Shown one piece after another: positions 58,729 to 64,000 of a stretch of 64,000 bases of DNA. Each line of letters opens with the position of its first letter. Position 1 is the first letter of the stretch. This stretch comes from Nocardioides sp. Root682 (GTDB lineage Bacteria; Actinomycetota; Actinomycetes; Propionibacteriales; Nocardioidaceae), in contig NZ_LMHJ01000001.1 in the NCBI RefSeq assembly GCF_001427795.1, positions 1,398,356 through 1,462,355 on the forward strand, written 5' to 3'. A program made the position numbers and the translations under genes. The notes beneath the pieces were generated by a model. It worked only from the letters and a program-made list of their open reading frames with translations, was not told the origin of the DNA and made no database searches.

Positions 58729-59238
58729 GTGGAAGCCGACGAATTCGACGAGTTCTACGCGGCGTCGTTCCGACGGGTGACCGGCCAGGTCTACGCGATG
58801 ATCGGGGACTTCGACGAGGCCACCGAATGCGTCCAGGAGGCGTTTGCCCGCGCCTGGGCACACCGTCGCAAGCTGGACAGGGCCGAGTACCCGGAAGCCT
58901 GGGTTCGCACCACCGCCTACCGCCTCGCAGTGAGCCGGTGGCGCCGTCGCAAGCGGGCCGAACGCTCCCCCGACCGCGCGTTCGGCCACAGCGGTGTCGC
59001 CCCGGCCGTCGACGAGTCCCACGTGGCACTCGTGGCCGCGCTCAAGCAGCTGCCCGAGGCCCAGCGCCAGGCGCTGGTCCTGCACCACATCGCTGACCTC
59101 CCGGTCCAGCAGGTTGCTGCCGAGGTGGGCGTCCCCGAAGGAACCATCAAGGCCCGGCTCAGCCGGGGACGCGTGGCCCTGGCCGCGCTGCTGGCCGACG
59201 AGACCGGCCTCGCGGGAGGAGGGATCACCCATGTCTGA
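58729..59238 (+). CDS. SigE-family ECF RNA polymerase sigma factor
   Basis: A 169-residue sigma factor with region 2 (EFDEFYAASFRRVTGQVYAM, then DFDEATECVQEAFARAW) and region 4 (LPEAQRQALVLHHIADLPVQ, then VAAEVGVPEGTIKARLSRGR). The GTG start is backed by GAGGAGG 5 bp upstream. It matches the short SigE family of actinobacteria. It overlaps the next gene by 8 bp, so it is coupled to a membrane protein likely to control it. It has a candidate autoregulatory promoter. Confidence 0.9.
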   Translation: MEADEFDEFYAASFRRVTGQVYAMIGDFDEATECVQEAFARAWAHRRKLDRAEYPEAWVRTTAYRLAVSRWRRRKRAERSPDRAFGHSGVAPAVDESHVALVAALKQLPEAQRQALVLHHIADLPVQQVAAEVGVPEGTIKARLSRGRVALAALLADETGLAGGGITHV

Positions 59239-60697
59239 CCACGACCCGGGCCACGACCCGATCAACGAGCTCTCCCGGTTCGGCACCGGCTTCAGCACTG
59301 GAACAGGAGGCGACATGCCGCTCTCCGCAGCCGACGTCCGACGCCGCGGCGACCAGATCCGCCGTCGTCGTACCGCACTGGTGGCGGGTGCCTCGGCACT
59401 CGCCGTCGCCGCCGTCGCCGTCCCGATCTTCGCGGTCGTGGGTGGCAACCCGAAGGCCGACGACGCCAACGACATCGCCGACGACACCAGGGCGACGTTG
59501 ACGGTCGCCAACCTGATCACCGACGAGGACACCGTCTACAGCGACGGCGCCGACTGGTTCCGCACCAACGCCGGCGAGGGCGACGGCCAGGACGTCTTCA
59601 ACCCCTGCGCCCAGCAAAGCCTCACCGGCACCGGAGCCACCAGCGTGGCCCGCGCCGACTTCGAGCTGCGCAACACCGAGACCCCCGACGCCCCCATCAC
59701 CGGCGACTCACTCATCCAGGTCGTCGGCGACTACGACGACGAAGCCGCAGCCACGGACGCCTACGACAAGATCAGCGCCTGGGTCGAGAACTGCGAGCAG
59801 CGGCCCGCCGCCATCACCGAGTACCGCTTCCTCGCGGCCCGCGACGTCCCCGTCAACGGTGCCACCGCCCAGATCCTCGACTCGCACTACGGCCCCGTCC
59901 CCAAGGAGGTCGACGAGTTCGGCGACTCCGCCTACATCATGGAGACCGGGGTGCTCCGCCTCGGCGACAAGCTGGTCGTGCTCACCTCCGTCATCATCGG
60001 CCAGGACTACAACTTCCTCGACGGCACGCCTGTCGAGCAGATGCTTCCCAAGGCTGCCGCACGACTGACGTCGGGTGCTGATGCACCGACGGAGCCCGCG
60101 GAGACGCTGACCGAGCCCGCCAGCACGGTCGACCCGGCCATCCCGGACGACTTCCCGCTGACCTCGCGCTGGCCCGACTCCAGCGAGGCGGAGGACGGGA
60201 ACGGCCTGGTCGGACCGGCTCGGGACCTGGACCCGCTCACGTTCACCGCGTGCGGCACCACCCTGCCCGACGCGCCGTACGCCGACCGGCTGCTCGCGCG
60301 CTGGGAGAACGTCGAGGACTACCGGACGCGCCAGCTGACGACCTACGACACGGCGGACCAGGCCGTTGCCGCGGTCGCCGGGATCCGCGCCCTCTACGAG
60401 GCCTGCCCCGAGGGCGAGAGGCGCGACGACGGCTTCACCCCGAACTGGGAGGTCCGCGACCTCGCCCTCGGCGGCGATTCCTTCGCCGTCCTCGGGTGGG
60501 ACGAGCTCGACGGTGCGGCCACGACCTTCGGGGACACCACCCTCGTGGTCCGGGTCGGCAGCTCGGTCCTCGTCGTCGCCCACGCCGGTCACTCGGGCAA
60601 CCCCCAGGGCAACGAGCAGGGCGTGATCGACCAGATCTCCTCGGAATCGGCGGACGTCATCGCCGGGCTCTGCGCCTACACCGAAGCGGGCTGCTGA
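59231..60697 (+). CDS. single-pass membrane protein with two exported sensor-like domains, putative regulator of the ECF sigma
   Basis: A 488-residue protein. A short cytoplasmic region (1-48, with Arg-rich RRRGDQIRRRR) precedes one TM helix (about 49-71). The exported part has domain 1 (about 95-280, C126 and C188) and domain 2 (about 305-488, C341, C392, C481, C488 with terminal LCAYTEAGC). Domain 2 shares its Cys pattern with the exported part of the 56615 protein. Domain 1 is about 70% identical to the lipoprotein at 60778. Overlap with the sigma gene makes it the likely partner or anti-sigma, although the cytoplasmic part lacks a ZAS-type HxxxCxxC motif. Confidence 0.75.
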   Translation: MSDHDPGHDPINELSRFGTGFSTGTGGDMPLSAADVRRRGDQIRRRRTALVAGASALAVAAVAVPIFAVVGGNPKADDANDIADDTRATLTVANLITDEDTVYSDGADWFRTNAGEGDGQDVFNPCAQQSLTGTGATSVARADFELRNTETPDAPITGDSLIQVVGDYDDEAAATDAYDKISAWVENCEQRPAAITEYRFLAARDVPVNGATAQILDSHYGPVPKEVDEFGDSAYIMETGVLRLGDKLVVLTSVIIGQDYNFLDGTPVEQMLPKAAARLTSGADAPTEPAETLTEPASTVDPAIPDDFPLTSRWPDSSEAEDGNGLVGPARDLDPLTFTACGTTLPDAPYADRLLARWENVEDYRTRQLTTYDTADQAVAAVAGIRALYEACPEGERRDDGFTPNWEVRDLALGGDSFAVLGWDELDGAATTFGDTTLVVRVGSSVLVVAHAGHSGNPQGNEQGVIDQISSESADVIAGLCAYTEAGC

Positions 60698-60777
60698 CCG
60701 CACTCGACCCCTCTGGGCCGCCACCGACCGGTGGCTGCTCCCACCGACCGCGCCCCCATGCGCAGAAGGGCATCGCC

Positions 60778-61506
60778 ATGAACCACCACCGACGCACCCG
60801 ACTCCTCCTCTGCGTCGCCGCACTGGCGGCACCCGCACTCCTGACCGCGTGCGGCGCGGAGAAGTCCGCCGACGCGGACGCCGTCGCCGGGGACCCGACG
60901 TCGACCGACGCCGTGGCCGACGACCTCACCACCGACCACCTGCTCACCGACGACGACACCGTCTACAGCGACGGGGCCGACTGGTTCCGCACCAGCGCCT
61001 TCGAGGGCGACGGCCAGGACGTCTTCAACCCGTGTGCCCGTCAGAGCCTGAAGGGCACCGGGGCGACCAGCGTGGTGCGCGCCGACTTCGAGCTGCGCAA
61101 CACCGAGGACCCCTCCGCCGCGATCACCGGCGACTTCTTCGTCCAGGTCGTTGGCGAGTACGCCGACACCGCAGCGGCCGAGAAGGCCTGGTCGACGGTC
61201 AACGGCTGGCTCGAGGAGTGCCGGCCCCGGCCAGCCGGGGTGAGCGACTACCGCTCCCTGCAGACCCGGAAGGTCGTCGTACCCGGCAGCGACGCCGTCA
61301 TCACCGACTCCCACTACGGGCCGGTGCCGAAGGAGGTCGACGAGTTCGGCGACGCGGCGTACATCATGGAGACCGGGGTGCTCCGCAAGGGCAACCGGGT
61401 GACCGTGCTGACCTCGGTGATCATCGGCCAGGACTACAACTTCCTCGAGGGCACGCCCGTCGAGCAGATGCTGGCGCCCGCCGGCGAACATCTCGACCAG
61501 GGCTGA
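60778..61506 (+). CDS. lipoprotein paralogous to the first exported domain of its neighbour
   Basis: A 242-residue lipoprotein: signal MNHHRRTRLLLCVAALAAPA, lipobox LTAC with C25. Residues 55-240 align without gaps to residues 95-280 of the 59231 protein, about 70% identical by hand count, including C86 and C148. The gap between the genes is 80 bp, so it is probably the last gene of the sigma operon. It may bind the same ligand or compete with the sensor. It ends before a strong terminator. Confidence 0.85.
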   Translation: MNHHRRTRLLLCVAALAAPALLTACGAEKSADADAVAGDPTSTDAVADDLTTDHLLTDDDTVYSDGADWFRTSAFEGDGQDVFNPCARQSLKGTGATSVVRADFELRNTEDPSAAITGDFFVQVVGEYADTAAAEKAWSTVNGWLEECRPRPAGVSDYRSLQTRKVVVPGSDAVITDSHYGPVPKEVDEFGDAAYIMETGVLRKGNRVTVLTSVIIGQDYNFLEGTPVEQMLAPAGEHLDQG

Positions 61507-61510
61507 AATG

Positions 61511-61552
61511 CGACGAGGCCCCGCCACCCTCACGGGTGGCGGGGCCTCGTCG
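61511..61552. terminator. perfect 19-bp bidirectional hairpin terminator
   Basis: Arms 61511-61529 and 61534-61552 perfectly complementary, loop TCAC. It lies 4 bp after the lipoprotein stop and 5 bp before the stop of the convergent sucD, so it ends both operons. Confidence 0.85.
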
Positions 61553-61557
61553 TTGAC

Positions 61558-62454
61558 TCAGAGAGACTGAAGGATCTCCCGCGCCAGGGCAGCGGTCGCG
61601 GACGGCGTCTTGCCGACCTTGACGCCGACGGCCTCGAGGGCCTCCTGCTTGGCGGCCGCGGTGCCGGCGGAGCCGGAGACGATGGCGCCGGCGTGGCCCA
61701 TCGTCTTGCCCTCCGGGGCGGTGAAGCCCGCGACGTAGCCGACGACCGGCTTGGTGATGTTGTCCTTGATGTACGCCGCGGCACGCTCCTCGGCGTCGCC
61801 ACCGATCTCACCGATCATCACGATGAGCTTGGTGTCCGGGTCGTCCTCGAACGCCTGGAGCGCGTCGATGTGCGTGGTGCCGACGATCGGGTCGCCGCCG
61901 ATGCCGATGGCAGTGGTGAAGCCGAAGTCACGCAGCTCGTACATCATCTGGTAGGTCAGGGTGCCGGACTTCGACACGAGGCCGACCGGACCCTTGCCCG
62001 CGATGGTGTGCGGCGTGATGCCGGCCAGCGACTCGCCCGGCGTGATGATGCCGGGGCAGTTCGGGCCGATCATCCGGGTGGACTTGCCCTGCAGGTACGA
62101 CCAGACCTCGGCCGTGTCCTGGACCGGGACGCCCTCGGTGATCACGACGATGAGCGGGATCTCGGCGTCAATCGCCTCGATCGCCGCGTCCTTGGTGAAC
62201 GCCGGCGGGACGAACAGGACCGACACGTTCGCGCCGGTCTCCTTCATCGCTTCCGCCACGGTGCCGAACACCGGGAGCTCCACGTCGGTGCCAGTGGCGT
62301 CCTTGTGGGTGACCGTGGTGCCGGCCTTGCGGGCGTTGACGCCACCGACGATCGTCGCGCCGGAGTCCATCATCAGGGCGGTGTGCTTGGCACCCATGCC
62401 CCCGGTGATGCCCTGGACGATGATCTTGCTGTCCTTGTTCAGGTAGATGCTCAT
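61558..62454 (-). CDS. sucD: succinyl-CoA synthetase, alpha subunit
   Basis: A 298-residue subunit that binds CoA and carries the phosphohistidine: GHAGAIVSG with H254. The N-terminal CoA-binding Rossmann domain has [16 protein letters not shown]. It works with SucC to make succinate and a nucleoside triphosphate from succinyl-CoA. It starts 11 bp after the sucC stop. Confidence 0.96.
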   Translation of the reverse strand: MSIYLNKDSKIIVQGITGGMGAKHTALMMDSGATIVGGVNARKAGTTVTHKDATGTDVELPVFGTVAEAMKETGANVSVLFVPPAFTKDAAIEAIDAEIPLIVVITEGVPVQDTAEVWSYLQGKSTRMIGPNCPGIITPGESLAGITPHTIAGKGPVGLVSKSGTLTYQMMYELRDFGFTTAIGIGGDPIVGTTHIDALQAFEDDPDTKLIVMIGEIGGDAEERAAAYIKDNITKPVVGYVAGFTAPEGKTMGHAGAIVSGSAGTAAAKQEALEAVGVKVGKTPSATAALAREILQSL

Positions 62455-62465
62455 GTCTCGTCCCC

Positions 62466-63632
62466 TCAGGCGTTCGCGAGCTCGGCGGCCTTGTCGGCCG
62501 CTCCGTCCATCGTGTCGACAACGGTCACCAACGGGTGGTTGGCGTCAGCCAGGATCTGGCGACCCAGCTCGACGTTGTTGCCGTCGAGGCGGACGACGAG
62601 CGGCTTGGTTGCGGCGTCACCGAGGAGCTCGAGAGCACCGACGATGCCCTTCGCGACCTCGTCACACGCGGTGATGCCACCGAAGACGTTCACGAAGACC
62701 GACTTCACCTGGGCGTCGTTGAGGATCACGTCGAGGCCGTTGGCCATCACCTCGGCGTTCGCGCCGCCGCCGATGTCCAGGAAGTTGGCCGGCTTGACGC
62801 CGCCGTGGTTCTCGCCGGCGTACGCGACGACGTCGAGGGTCGACATGACCAGGCCAGCGCCGTTGCCGATGATGCCCACGGCACCGTCGAGCTTGACGTA
62901 GTTGAGGCCGAGCGCCTTGGCCTTCGCCTCGAGCGGGTCGGCCTCGTCACTGATCTCGAAGTGCTCGTGGTCGGGGTGACGCACCTCGGAGGCGTTCTCG
63001 TCGAGCGAGACCTTGCCGTCGAGGGCTTCCAGCTTGTCACCGGCGAGCCGCGCGAGCGGGTTCACCTCGACGAGCGTGGCGTCCTCCTCGACGAAGACCT
63101 TGTAGAGGTTCTCGATCATGACGACGGCCTGCTCGAAGACGGGCTCCGGGAAGCCGGCCTCGGTCGCGATCTCGCGCGCCTTCACCGCGTCGACACCCTT
63201 GCCGGGGTCGATGGCGATCTTCTTCACGGCGTCGGGGTTGGTCTTCGCGACCTCTTCGATCTCGACACCACCCTCGACGGACGCGATGCAGAGGTACTGG
63301 CGGTTCGACCGGTCCAGCAGGAAGGAGAAGTAGTACTCCTCCTCCGGCGGGGTCGCGGGGGTGATCAGGACCCGGTTGACCGGGAGATCCTTGATCGTGA
63401 GGTTCAAGATGTCGGTCGCGTACTGGAACGCCTCGTCGGGCGTCTTGGCGATCTTGACGCCACCAGCCTTGCCACGGCCGCCGGCCTTGACCTGCGCCTT
63501 GACGACGGTCACGCCGCCCAATTGTTCGGCGGCGGCCTTCGCGGCCTCGGGGGTCTCGACGACCACACCGAGGGTCGTCGTCACACCGTGCTTGGCGAAG
63601 AGCTCCTTCGCCTGATATTCCATCAGGTCCAC
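62466..63632 (-). CDS. sucC: succinyl-CoA synthetase, beta subunit
   Basis: A 388-residue ATP-grasp subunit. It has [14 protein letters not shown] at the start, [16 protein letters not shown] for nucleotide binding (about 45-60), EVNPLARL for the metal, and [14 protein letters not shown] at the CoA-ligase interface. ATG 63632 (MDLMEYQ) is chosen; ATG 63623 is the conserved residue alternative. It is first in the sucCD operon. Confidence 0.96.
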   Translation of the reverse strand: MDLMEYQAKELFAKHGVTTTLGVVVETPEAAKAAAEQLGGVTVVKAQVKAGGRGKAGGVKIAKTPDEAFQYATDILNLTIKDLPVNRVLITPATPPEEEYYFSFLLDRSNRQYLCIASVEGGVEIEEVAKTNPDAVKKIAIDPGKGVDAVKAREIATEAGFPEPVFEQAVVMIENLYKVFVEEDATLVEVNPLARLAGDKLEALDGKVSLDENASEVRHPDHEHFEISDEADPLEAKAKALGLNYVKLDGAVGIIGNGAGLVMSTLDVVAYAGENHGGVKPANFLDIGGGANAEVMANGLDVILNDAQVKSVFVNVFGGITACDEVAKGIVGALELLGDAATKPLVVRLDGNNVELGRQILADANHPLVTVVDTMDGAADKAAELANA

Positions 63633-63734
63633 TGCTACGTCCTCACATCTGGGTCAGAGGGTGGTGCGCACGGCGGCGCACCCTCGGGCACACTAGTCGT
63701 GACTGACGAGTAGGACGAGTCCAGCCCCGCAGAC

Positions 63735-63748
63735 GTGACGACGGTCAC
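63735..63748. promoter_or_regulatory. CRP/GlxR-type site upstream of sucC
   Basis: GTGA-CGACGG-TCAC, exactly the GTGA-N6-TCAC core bound by CRP/GlxR proteins, 102 bp upstream of sucC in a 345-bp gap. The window encodes an adenylate cyclase, so cAMP-linked control of sucCD is plausible. Confidence 0.4.
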
Positions 63749-63823
63749 GGACCTCCGGCAGGTCGCCCACGGGTCACCCAGCCGTCACACGATTGTCCAC
63801 ACCCGCCGGCCTGGGATTTCGGA

Positions 63824-63977
63824 GGTCGCCGGGCATCGGTTATGGTCGGGGACGCAAGTTTCACCTGGCCGCCACCCGGCGGCCACCTTGGTCGGAGTGC
63901 CTTCTCGGGTGCTCTCGGGCGACAGGGCCACGGTTGAAACGGCCTGCACGATCGTCCCCCCAAGGAGTCAGCAGTCG
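63824..63977 (+). promoter_or_regulatory. structured leader of the gene at the right edge
   Basis: The + strand half of the 345-bp gap before the next gene. It can form a perfect hairpin (63866-63873 with 63878-63885), a long-range GTCGCC/GGCGAC helix (63825-63830 with 63918-63923), and a further imperfect stem around 63923-63945, ending in AAGGAG before the ATG. This suggests a structured 5' leader. I could not match it to a named riboswitch. No gene is seen on either strand in the gap. Confidence 0.4.
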
Positions 63978-64000
63978 ATGGGTAACCACCGAGCGGAACC
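63978..64000 (+). CDS. start of a gene cut by the window edge
   Basis: ATG 63978 is preceded by AAGGAG with 10 bp spacing, giving MGNHRAE before the window ends. The basic N terminus fits an exported actinobacterial protein, but only seven residues are visible, so no function is assigned. Confidence 0.45.

Noticed and set aside
63824..63977. c-di-AMP (ydaO/yuaA) riboswitch
   Set aside because: Considered because such RNAs precede cell-wall genes in actinobacteria, but the conserved GGGGTGAATC and ACAGCTAAC-type segments are not present.

Overview
The window is a strongly GC-rich stretch of an actinobacterial chromosome. Codon use is GC3-rich, GTG starts are frequent, and many adjacent genes overlap by ATGA/GTGA. 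The gene set points to the Propionibacteriales, most likely Nocardioides or a close relative: a single-anchor succinate dehydrogenase (sdhCAB), monomeric NADP isocitrate dehydrogenase, SCO4848-like, PerM (DUF6350), DUF3017, DUF4328 and DUF1345 proteins, a SigE-family ECF sigma factor and MutAB/MeaB. The genus is an inference from gene content and neighbourhood. I see no rRNA, tRNA, CRISPR array, IS element or prophage, so this is mostly core chromosome.

Layout. 0.2-4.6 kb: dipeptidase, a PPOX-family flavoprotein divergent from a MocR regulator, a small P-loop kinase and a C39-like protein. 4.7-15.2 kb: nucleoside salvage and uptake (add, deoA, cdd, a BmpA-type lipoprotein and a two-permease ABC importer), with a cyclase-FHA protein embedded and an M20 amidohydrolase at the end. 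15.3-17.7 kb: an unrecognised protein plus lipoprotein pair. 17.8-22.7 kb: meaB-mutB-mutA for methylmalonyl-CoA. 22.7-25.9 kb: small membrane protein, GT4 glycosyltransferase, DUF1345, LysR regulator. 25.9-29.1 kb: fdhD and a YdeP-type molybdopterin oxidoreductase. 29.2-32.7 kb: sdhCAB, closed by a perfect hairpin terminator. 32.8-38.5 kb: membrane adenylate cyclase, a proline-rich membrane protein, SCO4848-like/YihY/2H-phosphoesterase/trpS, and DUF4328. 38.5-46.2 kb: MFS exporter, SDR, P450, TetR and a very long fused ABC exporter. 46.3-51.5 kb: idh, aquaporin, lipoprotein and mdh, then a 49-bp perfect inverted repeat. 51.6-56.5 kb: DUF3017, folD, purH (behind a ZTP riboswitch), purN and perM. 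56.6-61.5 kb: a sigma-factor/sensor locus. 61.6-63.6 kb: sucD-sucC. The window ends in the leader and first codons of another gene.

How the genes fit together. TCA-cycle genes recur (sdhCAB, idh, mdh, sucCD), and MutAB feeds succinyl-CoA into the same pathway. The purN-riboswitch-purH-folD run links formyl-tetrahydrofolate supply to purine synthesis. The BmpA/ABC importer together with Add, DeoA and Cdd forms a nucleoside scavenging unit.

The least ordinary part is 56.6-61.5 kb. A sigma-like protein is fused through one membrane helix to a large exported region. Next to it lie a soluble ECF sigma factor with a plausible autoregulatory promoter, a membrane protein carrying two cysteine-bearing exported domains, and a lipoprotein about 70% identical to one of those domains. 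I read this as a candidate cell-envelope sensing system. Other observations worth following are the 49-bp hairpin after mdh, three REP-like palindromes at gene 3' ends, an operator-like dyad shared by the mut and sdh promoter regions, and a probable CTG start for the DUF3017 gene.
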